Positions 45,018 through 58,164 of a stretch of 64,000 nucleotides of DNA are shown here, in pieces (the stretch's first letter is position 1; each line of letters starts with the position of its first letter). This stretch comes from Salvator merianae (lineage: Eukaryota; Chordata; Lepidosauria; Squamata; Teiidae), in the NCBI GenBank assembly GCA_003586115.2, contig QVOM02000034.1, forward strand, positions 11,024,612 to 11,088,611. Direction: 5' to 3'. A model generated the notes under the pieces. It was not told the origin of the DNA, did not search any database, and was given only the letters and a program-made list of their open reading frames with translations. A program made the position numbers and the translations under genes.

Positions 45018-48000
45018 TGAGAGGAAAAAGCAGCACTTTCAGTATATATGAAGCCTGAAATGTTACATTGGGCACTATTTGTGGAATACTTGTATACTTT
45101 GCAAGCTATGGTATGTGAATGATGCATGCAGAGTGCAAATAATGGTGGGTCTGGCTCCAATTATGAATGATTGGGAAGGCTTCATTCTTTCTAGTTAGGC
45201 TGGACTTCTGGAATCACCTGAAGCGTCACCAGTGTATCCTGGGATACTAAGTAGTGATTATACTTTAAGAAATAAATCAGGAAAAATAAGAAGATAACTC
45301 TTTACACTTTTGCTGCTCAGTATTGTCACAATTTATTTTAATGCTGCTGTAAATTATGGGTTACAAGTGCATATAGTAATATTTGAATTGAGGACATAGA
45401 GAAAACATGCAGCTATTGGACCTTTCAAACAGCTTCCCCTGTGTGTGTTTGTGTTTGTCTCTGTGTGCTCAGCACATTTTCTACGTAAAGAATCTGCAAA
45501 GAAGAAACCAGCCAGCTAGTCAAATAGCTTGGCAAAGACTAAATTAGAGGGACAAAGATTAGCCCTGAGCTCACTTCCCTCCATCTCTTACACCTGTAAG
45601 GGGGGCATTTGGAAGTTTTTGCTTCTGCATTTTCAACCTAACCCAAAGTAATAAGAAATGAGCTAGCATCAAACCCCAGTACATTAAATTAGCCTTCTTC
45701 AAATGAACTAAGCTTATCTGTTTTCAATTCTGGGTTTTCTTTTTGCTTGTTAGTTTTTGGTTTGGATTTTTAGAAGTGTGTGTGCATGAGGAATAGTTTG
45801 TATTGTATATAACACACAGGCTTTGGCAAATGATAACCAAATACCCAAGTATGTACCCTTGCAATAGTATTTCCTGTAAGGCACACACTCCAGTACTGAA
45901 AGTTGAACTATGACCATAGTTGCAAAGAAACTGTTTAGCGCATCATTTTCAAAAGTACTTTCAAAAAGTAGGCTGGTCTTACTCTGGGAGCTTTTTTTAC
46001 AGGTCAATTTCTCGGTTTTCGTTGTGCCATTGTACGCAAATTTGTCTTCAACTCACCTTGGGTAGCCCTGACCCTTTGTATGAATGTAATACAGAAAACT
46101 CCACCCCTCCCTGTGATTGGTTATTGTGTCCTGCCACTCTGTGTGACATTTATCTTATACGCAGTTTTATGCAAAAACACAAAAGTAGCTGACAGTATCA
46201 TTTTGTGGCTGTGCACAAATACTTTGTTGTTGTTGTTGTTGCATAAGGGATGTAGTGCAAATCCAGACCCTACCAGGCAAGAACTGAGCAAAAGACAAAT
46301 ATAGGACTTGTAAACACTGTTTTTGATTCATAAAACTGCATTTTTTTTAAGCAATTCCAAAAATGAAGACACAGAGAGATTGATTCTTCCTTGCCTTTTT
46401 TTCACATGGTGAAAGGGATTTGAAAACAAGAAAGAAAAGGCTACATCTCCCTGAGTATCCAGGCCACCAGTCAAATGTGAAAGAAATGTCACATACAAAC
46501 ACGCAATCTGCAATGAAGAGGAGTTTGCACGTATGGAATGGGGAAAAAGCAGTACCCTAGAAAACACAAAATGAAAGTGCATATTTTATAACAGCAGTAC
46601 AATAACAATTTTAAAAGTATTGATACATGAACTGTTTTCATGGGAAAAAGGAAACGCAAAAGTGGTCATATAGCCAGAGCTATGATAGGTCAAGAGATAA
46701 CTTATATACAATAGTACATCAAGTGTGCAATTACTCCAGGTAACAGCTAGCCAGGGATATCAAAAGTCAATATTTAGTGATTTCTGATACCAGCTATGCA
46801 TGGACAGACTGGACAATGTTATATTTTCAGCTGTTTTTGTTAAATAAAATGTTTTAATCAGAATGCATCCAATCTATAGCATTAGACAAGCAACTAGCAA
46901 TGAGGCAAATTCTGTGTTTGTTTTTGACATTTATCCCTTAACTAGATTAGCAGACTGCTCGCAAACCTGTAATTATCGAATTATCAATAGATACAATGTA
47001 TCATAAGGCTCTTTTCTCTAGGCTAAGAGTTGCTTAACTGCTCCAGTCATATTCTGTGCTGCTTTTCTTTGTTGCAACACAGTATATGGAGCTGAACGGG
47101 AGAAATAGTGGGGGGAATGGCTTGTTTTTTTAAAGTACACTTTTTTCCTTTGCATTGGCTTTCTATTAGCCTGAGCTACATGAGTCCATTGCTTTACTAA
47201 AAATGGTTTCCCATGTGCCTCCAGCTTTCCATACAGTATGGTACAGTATAGCAGCTTTACATACCCCATTAATTAATTAAAAATTAAGCTATTTCTTAAC
47301 AGTGTACTCATGATAATGATGATGAAATGAACATGCCATATATATGGGTAGTGTAACTAGACCATGTGTCTTCAATCCACTGGGCCCACATTTTTATCCT
47401 TTCAGTGTTGGGGTATAAGTCTTTACCTGTTAGGGGAGCATGACAGATCTTATCTCTCTGCCTATTTGTCATTTCTCAGGGTACAGATATATAATTCAAA
47501 AGAACCTGAACAGTTGAAAAAGATTAAATATGTTAACTGACATCAGAAATAAAAGATTCCATGTCCTATTCCACTGCTCTGCTGGGATTAGCTCACTGTG
47601 ATTCATTCTTTTTGCATTCAGGTATGGTTGATGGGATGTCCAAACTTTACTATTGAAGAAAACCTGTAAGCTGACCAGAATTATATGCACTTCTGAGCAG
47701 TATTCAAAGGTGATTTAACATCTGACAGAAAAGCTGTGGGTGCAGTTTTTCTGTGTCTCTAAACTGCACCTTTGCCTTAGCTGGTGGCGAACAAAGCAGC
47801 ATAAACAGAAATGAAAGCACAGCAAGCAGCATGACTTTCCTGAACTGAGGGACGGAAGCAGAAGGTATTGTGTTAAACAAACATCTGTCTGGCAGAGAGT
47901 AAACAATGTGTTTGCCTTGAAAACTCAGCAAACTGCACTTGGAAGTCATAAAAATGAAATAGGACCAAAGAAGCTCAGAAAGATCAGTTTGCCAAATGAC

Positions 48001-49926
48001 TATTTTCCAGCAGCCAGTAAGGTAATTAGAGAAACTCTTGAGGGACCTGAGGAGTGAATTTCTTCTGAACACAGCCAATAGAATTTGAAATTGCAAACAG
48101 ACCAAGCTTACTTGAAGTTTGTCTGTCTGTTTCCACCAACTGAAATAACTCAGTGGGGAAAAGAAAAGGAAAAAGCCCAACAATATTGTTTCTTGTGTTA
48201 AATTGGATGAAAGGGCTAACCCACATCAAAAGCAACAAAAATATTGACTGAAGTTGCTCCCTTACAATGGTGGAAGGCCTCTTCTGGGCTGCAGGACTTA
48301 CGTCAGCCTCAGAACCTAGAAATATGGCATCTGCATGCTCCACAGCTCTTTGAAAACTTGGAAGCCAGAGAACGAAAGCACCTCATCTTTGAAGTTTCTG
48401 ATTGGTTCCATTATGGTGCATACAGTAACTGGCCCCCAAAATGGGTCATCACCTGTCTGGCCCTTAAAAACAGAGGAGGTAATTTGCTCCTGCCACTGCA
48501 GTCTCTCTGCACAGCAGCACAGGAACAAATGAAGGTGGTGCATCCTTGGAGTGGATTTTCCCACTTCAGGCCAAGGCTGCTTCGAGGGCTGCTTGCCACC
48601 ATCTGGAGCAGGCTGTGGGCCCCATAGTGACATGTGGTCACTATGTCCTCTGAGCCCTTTCTGTATGGTCTCATTCTGCATCCAGATGCGACCTGATTAT
48701 CTACACTAAACATTTAGGTACCATGCCTGGCATAACAAAACCCCAGTTCATTTGGATAGAAGGAGAAGAACTGTCATCACTCATAAATGCTGCCCTGGCC
48801 TTGTTCATTCACTGTCAGAAGTGGGACATTTCAAGAAACTATGGATTTTTTGTACCAGAGTCAGCTCTGTTGCAAGATCAACTAAGACCCACACCATTCA
48901 AGGACCTTATACAACAGTCAGTTTCTCCACAGTCTTGGGAGGGGAGTTATGCTGCAGACAGACCCCCACACACACACACCGCCACAGGCACCCTGGTTGG
49001 TTAACCCATGACCACAGGATGGGCAAGAAGATATCTACTCTTTTCAAAGTTTGCTGTTTTTCTTCCTGTCTGCTCAGGTTTGTGCAGATTCCCTGGATTC
49101 AGTCTATATAGTTTTCTGTTCATTTTAAATACTGCAGGGCAACCTCATTTAAGATTGAGTGTCTCTTGCAATTCTCTGCTCTAAGACATATTATAAATAG
49201 CACTTTTCATCTTCTTTCCTCTTCTACTGAAATACCTAAATAAGCAAGTATTTATTGCTTTCCATTCGAAGCCACTGGGCAAGTAGCTTTCTCAAATTAT
49301 CCCTTCCAATATGCCCTGCAGATAAAGAACGTTCCATCCGGATTTGGTACCAATCTTGGCACTTCTTAATTCTACCCGTGTTGATTTTTGGGGGGATGTG
49401 CAGAACGCTGTCATATATAACTATGCGTTACTTAAATGGGGAAGGCAGAAACATCAAGCAATTACAGCCAGCAATGATTCTCTGGCCCCATTTTAATGGG
49501 AAAAAAATGTTGATCGCAGATTACTAAAAACTGTCATGTGGCTTTGCAAAAGCAATAAGCTAGTAGAAACAAAGAGACTAAATGGAGATTTCTTTCGAGA
49601 TGTTCAAATTATTTTTCCATCCATTCACGTTATTTCCTAATTTAACAAGCTGACTATTTAAAGGCATTTGAAAGCAGTCCAGCTGCTCAGTGAAGGCAGC
49701 AAAATGCTAATGAGTACAAAGCGACGGCTGAATTACTCTACTCCCATTTTGGCTCAGGAACGGGCACTTGTTCCTCCCGAAAGGATGCCTTTCGCTAGAT
49801 GAATGCGAGGCACAAATTGCTGGACTGGGACTGTGGCTTGAGACTGATACACTGATGGTCACGAATACCTGTAGACCTGCTGCTGTACAGGCTCTGAAGC
49901 CCATAGTTTAAGCATCCCCAGGACAC
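45018..49926. other. about 4.9 kb of unassigned DNA
   Basis: The longest repeat-poor stretch. I see (TGT)n at 46224-46242, ATTA repeats at 47269-47281 and a short (CA)n at 48968-48980. Frames up to 159 codons (47704-48183 minus, 48244-48627 plus) overlap one another on opposite strands and show no recognised domain. Confidence 0.5.
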
Positions 49927-49929
49927 TTA

Positions 49930-50087
49930 GGCGTGATCAGACTAAATTACTCTCTAATCCACCTTTTCCAGCATAGAATGTTTATGAGAGTGGGGGATGG
50001 GCAGACTGGTGTGTGAACAATCCCATCTCAAAGCCTTCAGTAAGACACCTCAGAGGTGCTTTTTTTTTTCTGTGTCTGATCACAGCC
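49930..50087. mobile_element. PIF/Harbinger-like MITE, third copy
   Basis: The left end GGCGTGATCAGAC follows TTA (49927-49929), and the right end TGTCTGATCACAGCC precedes ttc. It shares 'ctctaatccaccttttcc' and 'tggtgtgtgaacaatccca' with the other two copies. It is internally shorter at the left. Confidence 0.75.
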
Positions 50088-50089
50088 TT

Positions 50090-50368
50090 CAGCTGCATTC
50101 ACACAAAGGAAAAAAAAAAGCAGCACTACTGAAAAGTGACCTCCAGAGGTGCCAAGGCTAGGAACTTTTGTTCCCAGCCTTCGGAGGTGTGGGTGTGTGG
50201 CCGTGAAGCTCATACACGTTTGCAGTCATGGCATGGGCTAATCTGGATTAGCCCCATTGGTGCAGATGAATTTGATCCACACCATGCCTCCCTGCGATCC
50301 GGATCAGTGGGTCAGGCTAATCTGGACCCACTGATCCAAATCCTTGGCAGGTAAGTGCAGAAAGGGCT
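50090..50368. mobile_element. TIR-family element, subfamily 4
   Basis: The right end is 'ggtaagtgcagaaagggct'. The interior 'gatccggatcagtgggtcag', 'ctggattagcccc' and 'acttttgttcccagcctt' is shared inversely with 60727-61223. The left end abuts the Harbinger MITE and is unclear. Confidence 0.6.
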
Positions 50369-50690
50369 ACAATTTTACAGTGATATAGCTATTTTAGAGG
50401 CATCTGGCTCATCAGGGAAAAATGGACAGGATCTCACTAGACCTGGATAGGAGCTCAGGACTTGAATCCACTCACCCTTTCTCCTTCATCTGGGTTTTAA
50501 TTCCTACTTACAAATGTGTGCATAATCCATTTTGTTCAGTGGGATTAATTTTATGGTGGGTCTGCATAGGCTTGCAGTTTTACAGGGTTTCACCCTCCAT
50601 TAGTTCTACCTATTCTGCCCTACAGCACCACTTCATATTAGCTATCTCCACTTCATTAGCTACAATAGGGGCTAAGCACCATTGAAATAG
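50369..50690. other. unassigned non-coding DNA
   Basis: Nothing recognised. Confidence 0.4.
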
Positions 50691-51090
50691 AGGCCATTTC
50701 CACACTTACTTGTGCTGAACTATCTCCAGCTGTAACTGTGAGCTTCAGAGCCTGCTGTGAGGGCTTCAACAGCCAGGAATGAAAGTTCCTGGCCTTGGAG
50801 CCCTAAGGTGCAATTTCAGTGGTGCAATTTTGTGCATTACTGAAATGGGTCCCCCTGCTAAACGAGCCCACTGTCTAGTGGCTCCTGGATGCCAACAGAC
50901 CTGTTCTACTGGTATCTTATCTCGGCAGCCAATTTGACTGCCTGGACTAGGCTACACTTCATCCAATGCGGATGCTGCATGCTAGCAGGGCACATGGCCT
51001 CATTCTTCCACTCCAGGGTGTGGGAGAGTGAGGTCCAGAAGTGAGCTAGGTCTTGCACTATACTGTTTCAATGGTAAATGCAGAATGACC
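50691..51090. mobile_element. TIR-family element, subfamily 1
   Basis: It begins 'aggccatttccacactt' and ends 'gtaaatgcagaatgacc'. It shares 'aggaatgaaagttcctggcc', 'gaaatgggtccccctgctaa' and 'ggtgtgggagagtgaggtcc' with the other subfamily 1 copies. Confidence 0.6.
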
Positions 51091-52199
51091 AGAAAATATA
51101 AGGCTACATCTAAGCAGGATGACTGGGGTAACCTTTGTTTTTTTGAAGGCTGGTGCCCCAGTTGCACTTCAGTCTAGCCCTGAGGACTGGGAAAGGGCCC
51201 GTTAAGCCCATGTCTCTATTTACCACTACAGGCATTCCTGGGATATTCTCAGGCATTGTGTTCCTACTGCCAGTGGCATGCTGTGCGCACTGGAGAGCAC
51301 AAGGTCTGTCTGAGGCAGCCAGGGCAAAGATTCAAAATTGTGCTCCAGTGAGAAGCACCTCATATTCCACTTTGCCAGGTACCCAAACCCAGGCACGGCC
51401 ACTGCAGTGCAGACATGGCCTAAGAGAAGGAAGAGAAATCCCAATCTTGGTGTGTTTCGTTGGAAAGAAAAAGCCCGTGGGCTGGTGCCTGGCACACAGC
51501 ACTGGTCTGAGGACACCTCAGAAAGGCAGAATTTCTTCCACACTGGAGGGAGGAAGAAAAGGCCAAGATATGTCCGGTTGCAGCCTCAGAAAAAAAAAAA
51601 AAATTGTGGAGCCACACGTCAGTATGGTTGACAGTTTTAGCAGTGTGTGATATCTTACCAATATATTCTCAACTAATTCTGATACGTTGTTTATTGCTAT
51701 TGTTGCTTTTGCATTTTAGAAATGGGGATGCAGAAATATTTTCTGTAAACAAGAGACACTATTGACACGAATGGCCTTTTAAAAGTTATAGTTTTCAAAT
51801 GTGCAGTGTTCTGGTTTTGCAAAGCATAAAAACGGATGTTGTTCTTTGTCTATTTATTTAGAATGCTTTAGGCGTATGTTTGACTCTGCCACTGATAGTG
51901 GTTAAGTTTGAGGGTCTAGTTGCATGGTTTGTTTGCTCCTATCCATTAAAATGGGCCCTGCAGCTATCTGGAAAAAGAGAGTGGTATTGCATTATTAGTA
52001 CTCCAGAAGATATGGGCAAAAATTTATTGTAAAAAATAGTCTAATTTTCTTTTTTTTTAAATGAAACTTTCCCCATATAAGATATAACAAAAAACATACA
52101 CAGTATAACAGGCAAGTCATCCATCTGTTTCAACAGGTCCAGACCCCAGACCTTCAAAAGACTAGCCTAAAGCTCCACAAATTTAATACACCACTCTAA
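51091..52199. other. unassigned non-coding DNA
   Basis: A poly-A of about 14 lies at 51590-51603. The 165-codon frame at 51153-51650 has no recognisable domain. Confidence 0.4.
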
Positions 52200-52690
52200 A
52201 CAGTTTTGACTGTTATTATCTTGGTTATGCAGATGGTACCACTCTAATGGCAGAAGAGGAAGAATAACTAAAGAGCCTCTTGATGAAGGTGAAAGAGGAG
52301 AGTGCAAAAGCTGATTTGAAACTCAACACAAAAAAACCTAAGATCTGGCTCCATCACTTCCTGGCAAATAGAGGGGGAAGAAATGGAAACAGTGTCTGAT
52401 TTCATTTTCTTTTACTCAAAGATCACTGCAGAGGTGACCATAAAATTTAAAGATGCTTAGGAGGAAATCTATGGCAAACTTGATCAGCATACTAAAAAGC
52501 AGAGACATCATTTTGCTGACAAAGGTCTGTATAGTCAAAGCTATGCTTTTCTCAATACTAATGTATGGCTGTGAGAGCTGGACCAAAGAATCAACATTTT
52601 TGAATTGTAGTGTTGGAGAAGACTTTTGAGAGTCCTTTGGACTGCAAGGAGATCAAATCAGTCAATCGTAATGGCAATCATAAGAATATA
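52200..52690 (+). pseudogene. RTE/BovB LINE RT fragment
   Basis: The plus strand encodes 'YADGTTLMAEEEE', 'KSLLMKVKEES', 'SWQIEGEEMETVSDF' and 'VKAMLFSILMYGCESWTKES', then 'RRLLRVLWTARRSNQSI' through frameshifts. These are the BovB RT palm and downstream region. The catalytic YADD reads YADG, so the second Asp is lost. It is a separate copy from the one at 32950. Confidence 0.9.
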
Positions 52691-53082
52691 GGAACATTAA
52701 GACAACATGATGGACACACATTACCCCCTATGCTGACTGTTGTCACAGAGTGGCCTCTGTCAGCTCTATGGCCACTGTTTTATCATCTCTGTCTGTGTCA
52801 CAGGCCCAGCCATGCCTGCTTACTTTTCTCACTGACGCAGTGTTCCCTCTTGTTGGTGATTAGCAGGGATGTAGATAACGGAACGCCGGTTGTTCTGGGA
52901 CCTTGGGCTGTGTTGTGCTAGACTATGGAGGTGTGGGACTTGTAATCTTCTTGGAATGTTTTATATATTTAGTGCTTGCTTCTATTCCTTGTATTCTGTT
53001 ATTGAAATAAAATGAAAGGACATGCTTAGCTATTATTTGTCTTCTTGTTGACTCTGGACCTAGACTGGTGATTCTGGCTGCA
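52691..53082. other. unassigned non-coding DNA
   Basis: Nothing recognised. Confidence 0.4.
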
Positions 53083-53215
53083 TCCAGATGTTGCTTATTT
53101 ATTCCACTATATTTGGATATTCTGGAATAAAGCACGGGTATTCCAGAATATCCATGCTTTATTCTGGAATATCCAAATAAAGTGGGATAAGTAAGTGAAG
53201 TCTGTATGTGATGTC
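53083..53215. mobile_element. hairpin MITE (GCATCCAGA ends)
   Basis: The left arm (ctgcatccagatgttgctta ... atttggatattctggaataa) pairs with the right arm (ttattctggaatatccaaat ... gtctgtatgtgatgtctgac). The right arm carries about 15 extra bases. A one-arm relic is at 8742-8798. Confidence 0.65.
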
Positions 53216-55440
53216 TGACTGTTTCAGAGTTAGAAATTCCATTATGCCAATAGGCCGCTCCTTTTGAGGAGGCAACCACATCTGGAACACTGATTTATGG
53301 CAGCCTTGCTTTTGGGTGACCCATTAATCCCCTATCTGGATGGGGCCAGCAACATGCATAGCATCTTGCTTTGTCCTCTGTCTGCATAACTACAAAGTCT
53401 TGAAGAAGAACCGGTCTCAAGTTTTTCTGAACAAAGCTTGTGTGTTTTGACCCATTCAGACCTTAGGATGAGTAAGACTGGGTGAAGACCTTTTCATGAT
53501 GCCAGTGTCATGGCTACCTGCATATGGCACAAATCCATGAATAGGCATCCTGGGATGAGCAGCAATTATGTCACTTGCAGTCAGTGCAGACACCCAGTTA
53601 TTCATTTATTATTTATTTAATATATTTATATACCGCTTCCCATTACAATATAATCTTGAAGCAGTATGCAAAGAATACTTGGACCCTATGAGTCCTCAGA
53701 AAACAGCTGCAAGCACAGTAGTAGAAGCTTGCTGTCTGCAGGCCCGATGCTGTTCTCCCCAGCCAAAACACTGAAGCCAGAAAACTTTTTTTCCCCAGTT
53801 TGATGTTTCCACCTGAGGCTCTTTTGCAGAGTACAGGAAATGGCTGCGGAAGATGGCCATTTTCCTGTGTTCTGCATGGGACAGAGCACATCAACGTAAA
53901 TCTGCATCATTGGGAGAAGGGAGAGAACAATTGGAAGAGCTATTGGTGCTCTTCCCATTGCTTTGCCATTATAGCACTGTAAGGAGCACTTATGGAGGAG
54001 TGAGTGCTTCCAGGGCATAGAGCCGTGTGCATCCTGCACCCTAGAAACCCTCTTATGGTGCAGCAGGCATGGATAAATATGCATCCCCTACCCTGGCAGG
54101 TTGATCCCACAGTGCCATAAAGGCCCTGCACTGATCTTGCTTTCTTCTCTATATTCAGCTACCAGTGCTATACACAAATGCACATCCTTTTGTGCTGAAC
54201 AACCACACAGAAAACATACTGAAATAATTAAAAAGGTGGTGCCCAGATGTAGTCAATCATGGCCGTCTCGCTGTTTCCAACCCCAACTTCCTTTTGTATA
54301 TGAGCAAGATTAATCCAAGCTATGCCTATTCACTCATATGTTTGTCAGAAGGCTCAGCTGAACTTGCTTTGAATGCCACTGAGTTAAAAGTGTCCATGCA
54401 AGAAGTCATTTGAACTTCACCTTAATGCCAATGGATAATGAGAGTGCAATTGTGCTTAACCTCCTACAAAGTGTTTTCAAAATGGGGAGGTTGGCGCTAT
54501 CCACTGCTGTGAACAAATCACAGCATTCCATTAGCCAGATAAAAAGACTGCCAACCTGTCTGGAATATTCATGCCTTTAATTAGAGAAACCTTTATGACC
54601 TGCCTCCATTCCAGAATGACTATGAACAGGGTTATAAAGGCAGTGTGGCATATGAAATGTTACATGCCTCACCCTTTTTTTTTCAGTCAAATATAATAGG
54701 TGGGGTGTGTGCATAGACAGAGAAGGCCTCAATAGGAAAGGTATAAGTGTTCCTGCAAATAGTGGTTTACAGCCAGATACAGCCTGCAAAATAGTAAGCA
54801 ATAAAGCAAAGCAAAGTAATGCTTATAAATTTCGTACCAGAAGTTGCTTGTGGCATAAGCAATGCCCTCCTTCCAAGTAGCACAATTTTTGAAGTTATAT
54901 TTTGCACAATTTTAATTAAGCCTTGCTTTCTCCTGTGCCTGGTTCACCATTTGGAAATGGGGGGGGGGGTCTGCTCAAGCACATCATGTGGGTTCAGTCT
55001 CCATTGCTTCAGTGCGCTTTCAGCCTTGTGGAAAGAAAGGAGGTGTTTCTGTTCAAATGTTACACCCACATCACACTCAGTTTGACAGGTGTAAACATGG
55101 TTGGAGGATTTCTTGCATGAAATCTGCTTTCCCCAAAACAATGTCAGAAGAAAGAAAATGTCATTTGAGTGGAATGCAAAAGGGCAGCAGACCCAAATTG
55201 CTGAAGTCCAACTAAGCAGGCAGTGGCGGTCTTAATTTATCTTGTGGCATAAATATATATGCAGGCCTTAAAAATCAATTTGCAGATTCAATGAAGGAAT
55301 TCTGTACATAAAGATGCATACATGTGATGTTCTGTTACCACCTCTTGAAGGTTCCATGGCCTTCTATCTCAATTCTGTGTGAACAGGACTTTAGCATGTT
55401 GCACTATATGCAGCAAAACCGAATGTTCTTGGCTTCTCCT
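53216..55440. other. unassigned DNA with a SINE-tail trace
   Basis: At about 53590-53665 'atttatataccgcttcccat' resembles a reverse SINE tail. A run of 10 G lies at about 54960-54969. No gene seen. Confidence 0.45.
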
Positions 55441-55617
55441 TTTTTTTTAATTAAAGATTTTAATATACATTACAGTTACAGTTAAAATAGAAACAAACAT
55501 AAAATACAAAAATCCAGAAAAAAGAAAAGGGTATCTTCAACTTCTGATCATCCTTTTGATGGTTAAATATATATCTATTTACATATTTATCCCTAGCTAT
55601 TACAAGTATTTCCCTTT
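55441..55617 (-). mobile_element. older L1, 3' UTR piece
   Basis: A T-run at the left (poly-A of a minus-strand copy) is followed by AT-rich L1-like 3' UTR. The coding part of the same older copy appears to resume at about 58165, beyond the younger L1. Confidence 0.5.
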
Positions 55618-55819
55618 TTTTAAAAAACATATTTTATTATTCTTGTATTTCAAATATATAAAATTACAGTTTACCTTACAGTTTACCTTACATTCTTGTA
55701 TCACTATTATTATCAAATTCCCCCTTCATTAACAGTTCTTCTAAACTTCCTGTTCTTCAACATCCTGTTTTTTTTTTCCTTCTTTCTCCACTGAAACTCT
55801 TCTTTCTTTCTTTTTTTTT

Positions 55820-56191
55820 TTATTCTTCAAATCCAGCCATCACAAGTCCATTATCCATCTCTTGCAGAAAGTCAATAAAGGGTTTCCAGTTCCTGTAAAA
55901 CCTATCAACTGTCTTAATTCTCAAAAGATTTGTCAGTTTGTCCATCTCGTCCAACTCCATCATTTTCACTAACCAATCATCCACCGTTGGTAATAACTCT
56001 CCTTTCCACTTCTGAGCATATACAATTCTGGCAGCAGTTACCATATTTTGCAATAACACATTGACACCTTCAACATTATTTTCCACTATCCCCAAAAGGA
56101 ATAATTCCGGTCTAAAAGGAATGTTTGTCTTTTCTGCATAGCTGTGTGAATTTGAACCCAATACTTTTTGGTTTTTACACAAGTCCACCAC
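55820..56191 (-). pseudogene. L1 ORF2 fragment, extreme C-terminus
   Basis: It overlaps the previous piece in another frame and carries the L1 end 'MVTAARIVYAQKWKGELLP', 'DDWLVKMMELDEMDKLTNLL' and 'WKPFIDFLQEMDNG'. A stop follows at 55820, then the A-rich 3' UTR. Confidence 0.85.
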
Positions 56192-57279
56192 ATATGATAA
56201 AAAGTACCCTCATGCTTCTTACATTTCCAACACTTACTTGACATACCTTGATACATTTTTGAAATTCTAAGAGGTGTTAAGTACCATCGATACATCATCT
56301 TATATATATTTTCTTTCAACATATTACATACAGTAAATTTCATATCTTTGATCCACAATTTTTCCCATTGCTCCATTGAAATATTATAACCAAAATTTTG
56401 TGCCCATTTTATCATACAATCTTTAACTTGCTCTTGTTCTAATTCTATTTTCAAAAGTAAATCATACAATACCCCTATAATCCCCCTTTCTTCTTTTTCC
56501 AATTTTTCTTCCCATTTCTGTCTTTCTAATTCAAAATTCATCCTTCTTTTATCTTCTTTAAAAACATCCATCAATTGAGCATACATTAGCCATTGTACCT
56601 CTAATCCCTCCTGGTTTAACTGATCTCTCGTTTTCAAGGAGAATTCATCTGTTTCATTATTTTTACTCAACACCTCCTCATATTTAATCCATCTTTCCCT
56701 TCTCCCAAATTCTTTAAACAAAGCTTCATGAGGTGAAACCCACATTGGTATTCTGGGATACAATTTACTCCTGTACTTACTCCACGTTATCCATAACGCA
56801 TGTCTTACATAATGATTCTTAAATTCCGCATTTACTTTAACTTTATCATACCATAAGTAACCGTGTAAACCATATCTTAAATCAAAACCTTCCATTTGCA
56901 ACAATCTTTTATCTCTTAGCCAAAACCATTTAGCAATCCAATTTAAACAACAGGCAGAAAAATATAATTTTAAATTAGGTAGACCCAACCCTCCTCTTTC
57001 TTTTGCATCTTGCATCAATTTAAAGCGTATTCTTGGCTTTTTGCCTTGCCATATAAATCTTGTCAAGCCCTTTTGCCACTTTTTGAAGACCTCGTCTTTA
57101 ATTATAATCGGTATAGATTGAAACAAAAACATCACTCTTGGCAAGACGTTCATTTTTAAAACTGAGATTCTACCCAATAACGATAATTTCAATTTAGACC
57201 ATCTTTCCAAGTCTTGCTTAACTTGCGACCAAAGTTTCACATAATTGTTCTGATACAATGCCAAGTTTTGTTTAGTCAA
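56086..57279 (-). pseudogene. L1 ORF2 fragment, thumb and C-terminal region
   Basis: A 397-residue open stretch continuing the RT fragment: 'LSLLGRISVLKMNVLPRVMF' (thumb), 'KGLTRFIWQGKKPRI', 'KERGGLGLPNLKLYFSACCL' and, near residues 335-380, 'YLTPLRISKMYQGMS' with the Cys/His cluster CWKCKK-HEGTFYHMWWTC. It is unusually long for a dead copy, suggesting moderate age. Confidence 0.9.
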
Positions 57280-57380
57280 CCATACTCCTAAATATTTAAC
57301 TTTCTTTCTATATCAAAGCCAGATTTTCTTCCCAGATCTTCTTGCTCTTTCTTTGTCATATTTTTTACCAGTATTTTGGT

Positions 57381-58142
57381 TTATTTCTCATTGATTTTCA
57401 GTCCTGCCACTCGCCCAAATGTCTCTATCACATGTTTAACTGTACTTTCTATTGATTCTTTCGGATCTTTCAAAATAATTACTATGTCATCTGCAAAGGG
57501 TCTCAGCCTATAATCTTCTCTTTTGATCTTCAGACCTTCAATATTTGTCTCTTGTCTTATAGCTCTATTCATTACCTCTAACACCAATATAAATAAAAGT
57601 GGTGAGAGTGGACATCCTTGTCTTGTACCTTTTTGTATTGCAAATTTTTGTGTAACTTCTCCATTTATTGTAAGTTGTGCTGACTGTGTTGTATATATTG
57701 CTCTAATCCATTTTGTAAAGTTCTCTCCAAAGATCATCGTATCTAGAAGATTCAACATAAAATTCCAGTTCAGATTGTCAAAGGCTTTTTCGGCATCCAG
57801 AAAGATTAGTGCTGCTTGCACTTCATTATGAGACTCTAAATATTCTATAACATCGATTATACTTCTTATATTGTCCTTCATTTGTCTTTTGGGGAGAAAT
57901 CCCGCTTGATCTTGGTGAATAAATTCTTGTAACACCTGTTTTAGCCTTGTTGCCATTTTACTTGCAAAAACTTTATAATCATTATTCAGTAGTGAATTTG
58001 GTCTGTAATTTTTTGGGGACGTCAAGTCCTGTCCCTCTTTTGGAATTAATGTTATAAACGCTTTTTCCCAACTTTCCGGTATTTTCCCACTGTCCAATAT
58101 ATCATTCCCTTTTTTCAACAATTCCAAATTTCTAGCCATCAA
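57381..58142 (-). pseudogene. L1 ORF2 fragment, reverse transcriptase domain
   Basis: A 253-residue open stretch with RT motifs in order: 'ESWEKAFITLIPKEGQD' (about 23-39), 'NYRPNSLLNNDYKVFASKMA', 'QAGFLPKRQM', 'AALIFLDAEKAFDNLNWNF', 'GTRQGCPLSPLLFILVLEV' and FADD (57486-57497, residues 216-219). Catalytic aspartates are intact. The endonuclease half is missing, and a frame shift near 57300-57380 separates it from the next piece. Confidence 0.9.
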
Positions 58143-58164
58143 ATTCTAAAACTGGTATACCTTG

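Larger units (their letters stand above)
55618..58145 (-). mobile_element. 5'-truncated L1-like LINE (ORF2 RT to 3' end)
   Basis: About 2.5 kb on the minus strand, 5'-truncated within the RT and ending in a purine-rich 3' UTR and A tail (T-run at about 55614). It carries the three ORF2 pieces listed separately. Reptilian L1 features are the 'FADDIVI' box and the 'CWKCKKHEGTFYHMWWTC' cluster near the C-terminus. Confidence 0.85.

Noticed and set aside
47704..48627. Overlapping 159- and 127-codon frames
   Set aside because: They lie next to each other on opposite strands with competing frames and no domain; frames of this length are expected by chance in this much sequence.
51153..51650. 165-codon frame
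   Set aside because: No domain; it ends in a poly-A-encoded lysine run and is overlapped by similar frames in the other strand.
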